A stretch of 35,688 nucleotides of DNA, taken from positions 1 through 35,688 of the forward strand of contig DELD01000015.1 in assembly GCA_002354205.1 (NCBI GenBank), read 5' to 3'. The stretch is from Micavibrio sp. UBA2705. GTDB taxonomy: Bacteria; Pseudomonadota; Alphaproteobacteria; Micavibrionales; Micavibrionaceae. Shown in pieces: positions 1-10,100 of this stretch. Position 1 is the first letter of the stretch; every line of letters begins with the position of its first letter. Position numbers and translations under genes: made by a program. The notes beneath the pieces were generated by a model that saw nothing but the letters and a program-made list of their open reading frames with translations, searched no databases and was not told where the DNA came from.

Positions 1-329
1 CAGAAGACTGGGTCAATGGCGGCAATGATGTCCCCGCCCAGCTTATCCTTGAATGTATTGAGCGTTTTTACAAACAAAATGCCCCAATGAAAAACAACTG
101 TAAACTTGATGACGGCACGGTGATCAACACGCAAAACTTCACAGGCGAAGCTCTTGTTTTCGCGCCCTTAAATGACCATATCGTCCCGCATGGCACATCA
201 AGCGCGATAATGCCGCAGCTGAACAACGCGCAGAGCATTACCGTCGATAGCGGGCATATTGGTATGCTTGTCGGGCGTAAAGCACAGCAGATTTGCTGGC
301 AGCCTATATTAGATTTTCTTAATGATTAG
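1..329 (+). CDS. phaC: Polyhydroxyalkanoate synthase, C-terminal fragment (5' end outside window)
   Basis: The gene enters the window already open in the frame that starts at base 3 and ends at TAA 327-329. The 108 visible residues are the C-terminal part of an alpha/beta-hydrolase-fold PHA synthase, which polymerises hydroxyacyl-CoA into storage polyester at the granule surface. Two of the three catalytic residues can be seen: the Asp in the DHIVP motif (codon 174-176) and the His in the GHIG motif (codon 255-257). The nucleophile Cys box lies upstream of the window. The class (I or III) cannot be settled from this fragment. phaA and phaB follow on the same strand, which supports the call. 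The first ATG in this frame, at base 87, is internal and not a start. Confidence 0.88.
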   Translation, partial: EDWVNGGNDVPAQLILECIERFYKQNAPMKNNCKLDDGTVINTQNFTGEALVFAPLNDHIVPHGTSSAIMPQLNNAQSITVDSGHIGMLVGRKAQQICWQPILDFLND

Positions 330-446
330 AATGGCTAAACAATTAAAGCTTAACGCATCTTTGCGCTTGAAAAGCTGCGGATTACTGGTAAAGTCTTAAC
401 AATATTTTGACAGCTAATATTCTTATTTTTATTTGAGGAGGGCAAC

Positions 447-1658
447 ATGTCCAATCAAGACCCCATCGTCATCGTTTCTGCAAAAAGAACAGCTATCGGC
501 ACATTTGGCGGCAGCTTATCAACCATCAAAGCATCCGATTTAGGCGCTGATATCATCACAGCTACATTAAATGATTGCGGCGTAAGCGCCAATGATGTAG
601 ATGACGTAATTATGGGGCAAGTCTTGACCGCAAATACAGGGCAGAACCCAGCTCGCCAAGCCGCAATGAAAGCGCAAATCCCAGCGGATAAAACGGCGCT
701 AACCATCAACCAAGTCTGTGGCTCAGGCCTACGCAGCGTTGCTATGGGTATGCAGGCTATTCTCGCTGGCGACAGTAACATTATCGTTGCTGGTGGTCAG
801 GAAAACATGTCCCTAGCCCCTCATGCGATGTTAATGCGCGAAGGCACAAAAATGGGGCCTGCATCAATGGCGGATACCATGATCGTTGATGGTCTTTGGG
901 ACGTGTATAACGATTATCACATGGGCATTACAGCAGAAAACATTGCTGAGAAATACCAAATCACCCGTCAAGACCAAGATAACTTCGCCGCATCATCACA
1001 GCAAAAAGCTGAAAAAGCGATTGCAGATGGTAAGTTCAAGTCTGAAATCGTACCAATCACAGTCAAGCAGCGCAAATCTGAATTTGTCTTTGAACAAGAC
1101 GAATTTCCGCGCGCTGGCGTAACAGCTGAAGGGCTCTCTGGCCTTCGCCCTGCATTTAAAAAGGATGGTACAGTCACCGCAGCCAATGCTTCAGGCCTGA
1201 ATGATGGCGCAGCCGCTGTTGTCTTAATGCGCGAAAGCGAAGCAAAAAAGCGTGGCTTAGAACCATTAGCGCGCATTGCATCATGGGCAACCGCAGGCGT
1301 TGAGCCTAGCGTCATGGGCACAGGCCCAGTGCCGGCATCGAAAAAAGCACTTGAAAAAGCAGGGTGGGACGTCAGCGAACTTGACCTTGTTGAATCAAAC
1401 GAGGCATTCGCCGCACAGGCTTGTTGCGTCATGAAAGAACTAGGCTTATCAGCGGATAAAGTAAACGTCAATGGCGGCGCAATCGCCCTTGGTCACCCCA
1501 TTGGTGCATCAGGTACGCGCGTTCTTGTTACATTGCTACATGAAATGGCACGCACAGACGCGCATAAAGGCCTTGTCACATTATGTATTGGCGGCGGCAT
1601 GGGCATTGCAATGTGCGTTGAGCGCACCGCAGGCGATACATGGAAAAAAGTCACTTAA
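447..1658 (+). CDS. phaA: Acetyl-CoA C-acetyltransferase (beta-ketothiolase)
   Basis: A 403-residue thiolase that condenses two acetyl-CoA to acetoacetyl-CoA, the first step of poly-3-hydroxybutyrate synthesis. The length fits the family (about 390-400). The acylated Cys is C91 in the NQVCGSG motif; the second active site holds H350 (GHPIGASG) and C380 (CIGGGMG). The start at 447 has a strong ribosome binding site, GAGGAGGG, at 435-442. It lies 117 bases after phaC and 71 before phaB, so the three probably share a transcript. A role in other acetoacetyl-CoA metabolism is possible, but the phaC/phaB context favours PHA. Confidence 0.96.
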   Translation: MSNQDPIVIVSAKRTAIGTFGGSLSTIKASDLGADIITATLNDCGVSANDVDDVIMGQVLTANTGQNPARQAAMKAQIPADKTALTINQVCGSGLRSVAMGMQAILAGDSNIIVAGGQENMSLAPHAMLMREGTKMGPASMADTMIVDGLWDVYNDYHMGITAENIAEKYQITRQDQDNFAASSQQKAEKAIADGKFKSEIVPITVKQRKSEFVFEQDEFPRAGVTAEGLSGLRPAFKKDGTVTAANASGLNDGAAAVVLMRESEAKKRGLEPLARIASWATAGVEPSVMGTGPVPASKKALEKAGWDVSELDLVESNEAFAAQACCVMKELGLSADKVNVNGGAIALGHPIGASGTRVLVTLLHEMARTDAHKGLVTLCIGGGMGIAMCVERTAGDTWKKVT

Positions 1659-1729
1659 ACCATCAAATTGCGTAGTCTTATTTGCTTGTTGCTGAAAACA
1701 GAAACGGAATTTTTATTATGAGGTCTAAA

Positions 1730-2458
1730 ATGGTTGGTAAAGTTGCCATCGTCACAGGCGGTACACGCGGTATCGGTCTGGAAATCACCCGCGCCTTAAC
1801 AGGCGAAGGGTATAAGGTCGCTGCGATTTATGCAGGGAATGAGGAAGCTGCGAAGCTTTGTGAACAAGAAACTGGCGCTAAAGCCTATAAAGCGGATGTA
1901 TCAAAATTTGATCAATGCGCAGCTGTTGAAAAGCAGATCGAAGCCGAGCTTGGCCCGATTGATGTGCTGATCAATAATGCGGGCATAACGCGCGATGGTA
2001 TGATGCATAAAATGGATGTCGAAGACTGGCTTGCCGTCATTGAAACCAATTTAACATCATGCTTCAATATGTGCCGCGCGATTATCACTGGTATGCGTGA
2101 ACGCAAACAAGGGCGCATTATTAACATCAGTTCAATTAACGGTCAAAAAGGCCAGCTCGGGCAGTCAAACTATGCGGCGGCAAAAGCCGGCGTCCTTGGC
2201 TTTACTAAATCGCTCGCACTTGAAAGCGCACCAAAAGGCATTACCGTAAACGCCATTTGCCCAGGGTACATTGAAACGGATATGACCGCGCATATTAACC
2301 AAAACGTGCTTGATAACATTATTCAGCAAATCCCTGCAGGGCGCATGGGGCAACCGCAAGAAATTGCGGAAATGGTGCTGTATTTATGCTGTGAAAAAGC
2401 ATCATTCGTCAATGGTTCAACATTCTCGATCAATGGCGGACAATATATGGCAGCGTAA
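1730..2458 (+). CDS. phaB: Acetoacetyl-CoA reductase (NADPH, SDR family)
   Basis: A short-chain dehydrogenase that reduces acetoacetyl-CoA to (R)-3-hydroxybutyryl-CoA, the monomer used by PhaC. With the start at 1730 it is 242 residues, the usual PhaB length. The N-terminal Rossmann motif TGGTRGIG is next to the start, NNAG follows, and the catalytic triad is S135, Y148 (YAAAK) and K152. I chose ATG 1730 because GAGGT at 1720-1724 is well placed as its ribosome binding site and because family members begin just before the first beta strand. An in-frame ATG at 1718 and a TTG at 1682 would add residues that look non-native. FabG is the closest alternative, but the order phaC-phaA-phaB decides for PhaB. 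Confidence 0.93.
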   Translation: MVGKVAIVTGGTRGIGLEITRALTGEGYKVAAIYAGNEEAAKLCEQETGAKAYKADVSKFDQCAAVEKQIEAELGPIDVLINNAGITRDGMMHKMDVEDWLAVIETNLTSCFNMCRAIITGMRERKQGRIINISSINGQKGQLGQSNYAAAKAGVLGFTKSLALESAPKGITVNAICPGYIETDMTAHINQNVLDNIIQQIPAGRMGQPQEIAEMVLYLCCEKASFVNGSTFSINGGQYMAA

Positions 2459-2513
2459 CCACCTAAGCCGCCATATATAAATAAACATGTAAAGTTAGAT
2501 TTTATTTAAGGCC

Positions 2514-5500
2514 TTATTGACCCAGCACGCGGCGAAGTAAAAGCTGCGCAGGGTCGATAAGGTCTTCTATTTTGGGCGCGGCTTCTTGCGGCGGATCATT
2601 TGGCGCTGCATTATCATTGGCTGCGCCATCTTTACCTGTTTCACCGTTCGCCTGTGGCTGCGTCGTCGGTGCAGTTTTCTCCGCCGGCAATAAATCTTGC
2701 AGCACTGAATTTAACGTTTTATTCAGCTTACGGCTCAGCTTATTTTTAATGAACTCCTGCATGATTTGTGACGTAATATCTTTGACAGGTGCATTTAAAG
2801 GCCCTTTAATCGTGAACGGAACTTTAGGCAACTCAGCGCCCTCTTCCCCCTTATAAATAATGATATTTCGCAAATTTAACGTGTTGTTTGTTAGCGATAT
2901 TTCGCCGTCAATCCATAAATCATAGTCTTTCGATTCAAAAACGCCTTTTTCAATTTTAATTACGCCGCCATTAACTTTGTAGGGAATATTCACCTTACTA
3001 AAGGCCGTATCACCCTTTTCTATCGCCGTATTAACAAGCCCTTCAATCGCGCTAATATTTTGCACCAGCTTTGTATCCAAACGCAGCGCATCGCCAATTT
3101 TTGCAACGTCAATGCCGTGCAGCGTAATATCCTTCCCCGCAAGTTTGCCTTGTCCAGACATACCATAAATAAGCGCCGATGAACTGCGCCCAGAGCTTTG
3201 CAGCGCCGTATCAAAGTCGGCACTGCCGCTTATAAATGATGATTTTTTACCCTTAGAAAAAGCCGCGAATAAAGCCTGCGTTTCAATTGACGTTAAATTT
3301 ATGCTCGCGGCTAACGCACCTTTTTCACTCACCTTATATGATGCCTTGCCATTCAGCGCCCCGCCATAGCCATCGGCTGATAAATTATTAATCGCGACGC
3401 TGTTGTTAGACACTGACAATTGCCCCGACACATTACGAAGCGCGCTTTTATCAAGACGCAAATCATCAACATCAAAATCAATAACTGCTTTTAAGTCTTT
3501 TGAAATCGGCAGTTTCACTTCTTTGCGTGACCATTTACTCTCGCCCGATGCTGCTGCCGTTTTTTGGATCGGGCCATGCGGCGTATAGATTACCTTATCA
3601 GCCTTGAGCTTTAAGTTAAAATCAGGTTTCTGTCCAATAAATCGCGCTTTCCCTTGCACATCAATCGTCGTTTTTTGGATTTGTCCTTTTAAGAAATCAA
3701 GCTGCACCGTTTTATCCTTTAACAGCCCCACCTGTGCGGTTAACTTCGCAACTCCGCTTAAGTTAAAGTCTTTAACCGCCTGCTTAAAAGCTGGCAAGTC
3801 GGAGAGATGCGCAAAATCTTTAAAATCAATATCCAGCACCAATAATGACGCATGTTCCTTGGGTAATTGTTCTTTATGAAGCGCCGTAAAGCTTAGGCTG
3901 TCTTCAGCTAAAGCAATCTTACCATTCCAATTATAACTTTGGTTGCTCCCTGATAAATTCAAATATAAGTCAGTATTTTTCTTCGGTAAATACGGCAATA
4001 TCTCCGCTGGATGATCCACAGAGATAGCAAAGTTCAAATCATAAGCAGGCTGCGTTTTGGTTTTGATAATGTCACCTTCTAAACTAAATTCGTGACGGCC
4101 TAAATATAAAGCTTTAAGCGTATCAATATGCAGCGCAGAATCTTTATCAATCGTAAATGCCGCTTGGAATTTTTTAACCGCTTGTTTTTGGTAAACAACA
4201 TCACCCAATGTAACACGCCAAACAGATGCCGGAAGTGTTGGTGCACGCTCTATCGCATCAATCACCAAACGGTGGAAGTGGTCTTGGCCTTTATTAAGGT
4301 ATGTTTGAAAAATATCGCCCTGCTGTTTTGCAACGACTTCACGTTTTTTATACAAATCGCCAAAATTTAGCTTTGCGCCTTTAATATCTATTTGTGGCGC
4401 TGCGCCTTTGGTTTTTTTAAGGTGGATATCGTATTCTTGCTTTAAAATGCCGATATGTGAGCGCACATCAAAATCAGAAAAATCAGACAGAACAATTTTA
4501 CCGCTGCTTTCAATGTTGCCCAAAGCGCGTTCTAAACTGCCGCTTAACGAGATATCCGCGCCCAAATTACTCGCAAAATTATAATCAAACGACGCAAGCT
4601 GATGTGCGCCAAGAACCTCACCAGAAAGAGATAAGTCATATTTATAGATGCCGTAATTTAGCTGACCTTTTTTCGCCTGCACAGAAAAGCCCGATTTCTC
4701 ATTCAGCGGCGTGATCGATACCAAAGACTTATAAGACACCCCGCCCTGTGCGCCCACAGCCTGAATCGGCAACGGCGGTGCATAATGCACACTCGTCTCG
4801 CCTTGATAAGCAAAGCCATTATCCCATGACACAATCCCCGCAACATCAACCGTTGTCTTCTGCTCTGCCAATGATAGCGCACCATCAAGGCCTATGATTT
4901 TCTGCGAAAGGTCTTGCGTATTAACTTTAAACTGCCCTGCATAACTTTGCTTTTGACGCAATAGAGAGAACCCAACATCATAAGCGCCAGATAGTAAATT
5001 ATAGCTCAGCTTCACATTCACATCTTTAATTTGCTGTAGATGCGCATCTGCGCCATAAGAAAATGCGCCGCCTTCTATCACAACGTTTTTTACACTAAAC
5101 AAAGCGGGCTGATCTGCACTCTGCGTTTCACCGCCACCTGCTTTCATCAAGGAGTCAATTTCTGCAGTGCGCCACGCAGATAAATCTTCCATTTCGATAT
5201 TGGGCTGAAACAATTTAAGGCTATCAATGACAAATCGCCCTTTAAAGATATCGACCATGGATACATACATATCCATTTTTTCAATCGACGTGCTGAACGC
5301 TTTATCCTGCGCATAAGGCTTGGCTTTAATATCTGAAATTTGCACATGCGGTACGGGCAGTAGCTTGTAATCAACAACACCCTTAATATCCAGATCGTAA
5401 CCTGCGTAACTGCGCGCAGAGCTGACAATATAAGGTTTAATATGGTCGCCAGAGATCACGCCACTAAAAATAAGCGCCGCCGCCAATGCAATTAATGAAA

Positions 5501-5543
5501 TAAGGAGTAACCCCCCCCCGATAAAAACTTTTTTTATACGCAT
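2514..5543 (-). CDS. AsmA family envelope protein
   Basis: A 1009-residue protein with an N-terminal membrane anchor (about residues 5-28) and a long periplasmic body typical of AsmA-like proteins, the bridge-like family linked to lipid transport and outer-membrane homeostasis. An AsmA N-terminal domain directly follows the anchor, and a second AsmA-like region is near residues 760-930. The tail after about residue 950 is low-complexity, rich in Ala, Pro, Asn and Asp. It is the last gene of a possible three-gene minus-strand group with the cNMP-binding protein and DUF502 (gaps about 90 bases). Codons 9-11 are a run of nine G (5511-5519) inside the anchor, which could slip. The substrate is unknown. 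Confidence 0.87.
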   Translation of the reverse strand: MRIKKVFIGGGLLLISLIALAAALIFSGVISGDHIKPYIVSSARSYAGYDLDIKGVVDYKLLPVPHVQISDIKAKPYAQDKAFSTSIEKMDMYVSMVDIFKGRFVIDSLKLFQPNIEMEDLSAWRTAEIDSLMKAGGGETQSADQPALFSVKNVVIEGGAFSYGADAHLQQIKDVNVKLSYNLLSGAYDVGFSLLRQKQSYAGQFKVNTQDLSQKIIGLDGALSLAEQKTTVDVAGIVSWDNGFAYQGETSVHYAPPLPIQAVGAQGGVSYKSLVSITPLNEKSGFSVQAKKGQLNYGIYKYDLSLSGEVLGAHQLASFDYNFASNLGADISLSGSLERALGNIESSGKIVLSDFSDFDVRSHIGILKQEYDIHLKKTKGAAPQIDIKGAKLNFGDLYKKREVVAKQQGDIFQTYLNKGQDHFHRLVIDAIERAPTLPASVWRVTLGDVVYQKQAVKKFQAAFTIDKDSALHIDTLKALYLGRHEFSLEGDIIKTKTQPAYDLNFAISVDHPAEILPYLPKKNTDLYLNLSGSNQSYNWNGKIALAEDSLSFTALHKEQLPKEHASLLVLDIDFKDFAHLSDLPAFKQAVKDFNLSGVAKLTAQVGLLKDKTVQLDFLKGQIQKTTIDVQGKARFIGQKPDFNLKLKADKVIYTPHGPIQKTAAASGESKWSRKEVKLPISKDLKAVIDFDVDDLRLDKSALRNVSGQLSVSNNSVAINNLSADGYGGALNGKASYKVSEKGALAASINLTSIETQALFAAFSKGKKSSFISGSADFDTALQSSGRSSSALIYGMSGQGKLAGKDITLHGIDVAKIGDALRLDTKLVQNISAIEGLVNTAIEKGDTAFSKVNIPYKVNGGVIKIEKGVFESKDYDLWIDGEISLTNNTLNLRNIIIYKGEEGAELPKVPFTIKGPLNAPVKDITSQIMQEFIKNKLSRKLNKTLNSVLQDLLPAEKTAPTTQPQANGETGKDGAANDNAAPNDPPQEAAPKIEDLIDPAQLLLRRVLGQ

Positions 5544-5632
5544 AACACAACATTTTTTTTAAAGATTAAAGCTGTATTATCCAGACCGCCAGATCAGATA
5601 AATATCACCTTTAATTAAATATGTTCATACGC

Positions 5633-6205
5633 CTATAAAGTAAAGCTGTCTTCGGTGTTTTCCGTGTCTTTTACATGGTCTTTTTTGAAAACCGAAAGCG
5701 CGTCGAGGAAATTGTTTAGTTCAGGCAATACGTCAGAGCGAAACACACGGCGCTCTTTCGCGGGAAGTGTCTCTAATATGTTACTGTATAAATTCAGCAC
5801 GACATCTTGTAAATCATCCGTCGTATCATTTTTGTTCAGCAGTGCATTATTGCCTTCTATAATACGCTTGGTCAGCATATTTACAATTGCACGCACGGTA
5901 ATGTCGCTACGCTCAATTTTATCTTTCAAAACTGCGCGGGTAACGACAATTAAATTACAATGTTCACTCGCGCGCACTGACGCGGTGCGCGGCCCATCAA
6001 AAACAAGCGACATTTCGCCAAATATCTGACCTGCGCCCATTTTACCAAGGATGATCTCTCTATCATTTGCTTTGGAAAAAACCTCGACTTCACCGCTTTG
6101 GACAAGGTAAGCGTTATTGCCGATCTCACCTTCTTCTATGATCATCTCACCACAGGCAACAAAGCGACGCTCTAAAATCGTCATATCCTTAGAATTTCTA
6201 GCCAT
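5633..6205 (-). CDS. Cyclic-nucleotide-binding domain protein without output domain
   Basis: 190 residues. Residues about 8-115 form a Crp/cNMP-binding beta-roll. The phosphate-binding cassette is visible as FGEMSLVFDGPRTASVRA, with the Glu and Arg that contact the cyclic nucleotide in known CAP-family sensors. The C-terminal ~70 residues are helical and charged. No helix-turn-helix, kinase or channel domain is present, so this is not a Crp/Fnr transcription factor. It is probably a cytosolic adaptor or sensor that signals through a partner. It sits between DUF502 and AsmA genes on the same strand, which suggests an envelope-related role, but that is inference. cAMP and cGMP are both possible ligands. 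Confidence 0.85.
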   Translation of the reverse strand: MARNSKDMTILERRFVACGEMIIEEGEIGNNAYLVQSGEVEVFSKANDREIILGKMGAGQIFGEMSLVFDGPRTASVRASEHCNLIVVTRAVLKDKIERSDITVRAIVNMLTKRIIEGNNALLNKNDTTDDLQDVVLNLYSNILETLPAKERRVFRSDVLPELNNFLDALSVFKKDHVKDTENTEDSFTL

Positions 6206-6297
6206 AAATAAGCCCTATTACAGTTCCATATCAAACTACATAATAATCTAATATACTTAATAAACCCTTATTTTTAAATAAAATATCGACAGGCCTG

Positions 6298-7011
6298 TTA
6301 GCCCTTTGAATCAGAAAGAGGCTCAGGATCACCTTTTACCGCTTTCTTCGTCACGGCTTTTAATATCGCGGTGTCAGGCGAAATAATCCCTGCAGACACC
6401 ACTAACTTCACACCTTCTTCAACGCTCATATCCAAAAACTTTAAATCTTGCTTGGGGACAAAAAGCAAGAACCCTGATGTCGGATTAGGCGTTGTCGGCA
6501 CGAAGACATTAATCGTCTCATCATCGGTTAGCTCTTGTACTTCACCGTCCGATTTACCGGTAACAAAACCAATACACCATGTGCCCCTACGTGGATATTC
6601 AAGCATAACAACATCACGAAATGCGCTGGATTGGCTCGCCATAATGGTCTCTATAATCTGCTTCACCGCGCTATATAGCTTCGATATAATAGGCATACGA
6701 TGCATGATGTAATCAGACATCTTCAGCAATAAGCGCCCCATAAAATTACGGGCAAACCAACCAACAAGAACAAAGAAAACAATTGCGGCTATAATCCCTA
6801 CACCTGGTAATGCATAGGGTTGATATTCCGCCGGCAAACGCTCAAGCGGTAAAATGCTTTTCACTGCAGAATCAATGAAATTAAAAAACACATAGGTCAG
6901 ATAAATCGTAATCGCAATTGGCGCAGTGACCAGCACCCCCGCCAAGAAATACCCTCGAACGCGCCCGCCTATACCTATTTTACCTTCAAACTGACTATCG
7001 ATTGGTGACAT
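6298..7011 (-). CDS. DUF502 family inner-membrane protein
   Basis: 237 residues with two N-terminal membrane helices (about residues 22-48 and 68-88) and a soluble domain holding the family signature VPTTPNPTSGFLLFVP (about residues 170-185). That motif is diagnostic for DUF502, a family widespread in proteobacteria with no agreed function. It is the first gene of the minus-strand group leading into the cNMP-binding and AsmA genes, and it diverges from the large GGDEF-repeat protein across a 170-base intergenic region. Confidence 0.9.
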   Translation of the reverse strand: MSPIDSQFEGKIGIGGRVRGYFLAGVLVTAPIAITIYLTYVFFNFIDSAVKSILPLERLPAEYQPYALPGVGIIAAIVFFVLVGWFARNFMGRLLLKMSDYIMHRMPIISKLYSAVKQIIETIMASQSSAFRDVVMLEYPRRGTWCIGFVTGKSDGEVQELTDDETINVFVPTTPNPTSGFLLFVPKQDLKFLDMSVEEGVKLVVSAGIISPDTAILKAVTKKAVKGDPEPLSDSKG

Positions 7012-7105
7012 ATAAAGCGCCTTTTCATACCGTTATGCCTTCAATATAGAACAGCCCCTAATTAGTTCAACCTAAATCGGCTTATTCTCTATATTCATTG
7101 ACACT

Positions 7106-7119
7106 TTATAACGTTATAA
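7106..7119. promoter_or_regulatory. 14-bp perfect palindrome in divergent promoter region
   Basis: TTATAACGTTATAA reads the same on both strands. It lies 63 bases before the 1380-residue gene and 95 before DUF502, directly after a TTGACA hexamer (7098-7103). A related half site, GTTATAT, occurs near 7155. The symmetry and position fit an operator for a dimeric regulator, but no regulator can be named, and in AT-rich DNA chance remains possible. Confidence 0.4.
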
Positions 7120-7181
7120 CTTTTTCTTAAACAATTATGACTAAAATAAGCAAAGTTATATAAGGTGAGAGTAGTGAATAT

Positions 7182-10100
7182 ATGCCTTTAGACCCCAAAC
7201 AAATAATGCACGCAAACGAGCTAAATAGCTGGCTCAAGCCCTATGCTGACCTCAGCGGTCAAAGCATAGACGGTGTTATGGCTGACATTACTGAGATTTG
7301 GCAAAAAGAAGGGCAGCTTTTAGACTCTGGTGAGCTTTCTTTAAAACTCGCCGATAAATATTTAAATGAAAAAGGCATAACAGCCGAAGCCAAACAAACG
7401 ATCCTCTCCGACATTGCAGATATCGAAGCCTTAAAACGCGAAGCCGACCACACAACAGGTGTTCTGAAAAAAGATCACAAGGGCGTTGAAACCGCACTTT
7501 CTCATGCCTACGCCCAAGAAACAGGCCGCCCCGTCATGATGCTCGAATTTGATTTCGGCAATATGGGCGGCACAAACGAATTGTTTCAAAAGAAGTTCGC
7601 CATTGAGAAGTTCCAGCAAGAGCACGGCCATGCCAATTTCACCGAAGCTGAATCCGCCTTTAAAGGACTAAGTTCAGATGAACAAAAACGCCTTATCAAC
7701 GATATTAATATTAAGCAGACCTTCGAAAAAACAGATACCGCCGCAAAAATCGTAACCCAAACCGTCGTTACAGATTTAGAAGCCCATTTCCCTGATAATA
7801 AAGTCATTGCCATTCGTACAGGCGGCGACGAACTTCGCTTTATTGTTGAAGGCGTTGACCCGAGCAAATATGATGACATCATCATGGCGACAACCCATAA
7901 TGTAGAAATTAAAATGGCCGAACTTGGCCTGCTTGACCACGAACACGCAAAAGGCCGGGACAACATTTTCAAAAACGGTTTTGGCGGCGGCCTAGCTGCA
8001 GAAGACATGCGCAACATTACCGACCCTGATAACATCATTGCGATAATGGATGAAGATGTCAAAGCACATAAAGACAGCATTGGCGAAGTACGCGCAAACC
8101 AGCATGTGAATATCACCGACACAGTTAAACGCAATATGGGTATTGCAGCCGACACTGACATCACCGCCCTGCCCACAGAACAGCAACGCGCTTTTGACCA
8201 TGCTATTGAGCAACAGAAAACCTATTTAGATAAAAACGCAGAAAACATACGCGCACACGCGCCCAGCCCTGCGCAAACCATCGCAGAATTTGACGCGCGC
8301 GCAGCCAAGATACTTGCAGACATTGATAAGACGCCGCAACTTGATGTGAATAACCAAGCGCTCAAAAGCGCCGATATTGATGGGCTTACACATAGTCGAT
8401 ATGCGACAATCGAAGAAAGGCGCGTCGCCTATATGGAACAAAGCCGCGTGGCTGAATATACTGCGGCAAATGGCGGGCAAGCCATTGACACATCCGTACA
8501 AGACTTCATGGCAAGCGAAGCGCGCTCCCTTAACCCAATGGATCCATCCGCCGGCGTGAATACCGTTAGCGATTACCGCCAAAACGCACAAATTTGGTAT
8601 GATGCAAGCACGCCTGATGCGCGCCCTAGCACAATGTTTGTCGGTTTTCAGAACCTTGGTGGCCTTAACAACCTTCTTGGGCATGATGGTGCAGATGCTG
8701 TTTTAAAAGATATGTCGGGCATCGTCACTTCGTCATTAAACGAAGCTGGCATCGCATCAGACAAATTTGTAATCGCACATAATGGCGGCGGCGAATTCCG
8801 TTTGGTCGTTCAACCTGGTTATGAAGACCAGCTCAAAACCGCAAATTTATCCATTGCCGAGAAAACAGCTGCATTAAACACTCGCGACATTGGCACGTAC
8901 ATTGCCGAAAAAGGCATTGCGCTTGACGAAGCCACGCAACAAAAAATCGCAGGCAAGAATTTTACCGCCATTGAAGACCCAAAAGTGCGTGACACTCATA
9001 TAGGCGAACAAAAGATCCAAGGTTACGCTGATGGCCTTGCTGTTATTACAGCAAGCTCAGAAATGGACATTGTGCCAGGGAATGACGCCAAAGCGTGGGA
9101 TGTTGACCATGTCCTATCCGCGCAAAAACAAAGCCTCGACGATGCAACAGACAATTTCCGTCATCAAGAAATCATGGCCTATCACAACATTGATAACCCG
9201 GCGCAGATCAACCCTAACGTTGCGTACACAGCGCGCCGCGCGGGAGCTGATACAACGCCCCGCGCCCATGACAGCGTTACCGTTAATTACCTTGACGGAG
9301 AGCCCATTAAAGGCACTGTAACAGAAGTCATTACGCGCCCCGATGGCAAAGTCGAGTATTTAGTCGAAAGCGGCCGTGATACAAGGCCATTTAGTGATAA
9401 GTACATCATAGATGTCATGCCAAACAACCAAGCGCCTATAGTCACGACGCAGCCAGATGCTGTCACTGGTGTTATCAACACGCAAAGCGGTCATAAGTTT
9501 GTTGCAACGCCAGAGCGTTATGCGCAAACAATTGAAAGCAACCCTGATGCCGCAAGAAAAATGGTGCGCGCACCTGATGATTACGATGGGTTTATCCTCG
9601 GCACACAAGACGATTACGACCGTGCTATCGCCAATAATGATCCTATTGCCGCTAGATATATTGAAAACCCAAATAGCCGCGCGTTCTCTGAGCCTGTTGA
9701 TGATTATTTCAAACGCCGAGATCAAGAAATGGCGCAAAGCGCAGAAAATAGGCCGCCCCCTCCCCCGCCCACTAAAAATATGCTAGATTGGGCAAAGGGT
9801 GTTAATGATAGCGGCAAAGTTAAATATGTCGCGACCTACGCAGCATATCAAGATGCTGTAAATAATAATCCTGATTTAGCGCAGCATATGATGACCCCAT
9901 CAGAAGATTTCAGAGGCCCCATCATTGCAACGCAGGCCGAGTATGACAAAGCCATAGCAAGCGGCGATGCCGATGCCGCGCGTTACATTTCAGATTCTGG
10001 GACCTCATATTCAGGCGAGACCCAAGCTTACCACCCCATAGACGTTGCTGAAAGCCCAACAGTCAAGCCAAGCCTCACAGAAAACTTTGACGGCGTAAGC

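Noticed and set aside
407..435. TTGACA plus TATTTG with a 17-base spacer before phaA
   Set aside because: Transcription would start at or after the ribosome binding site, leaving no usable leader; the -10 is poor.
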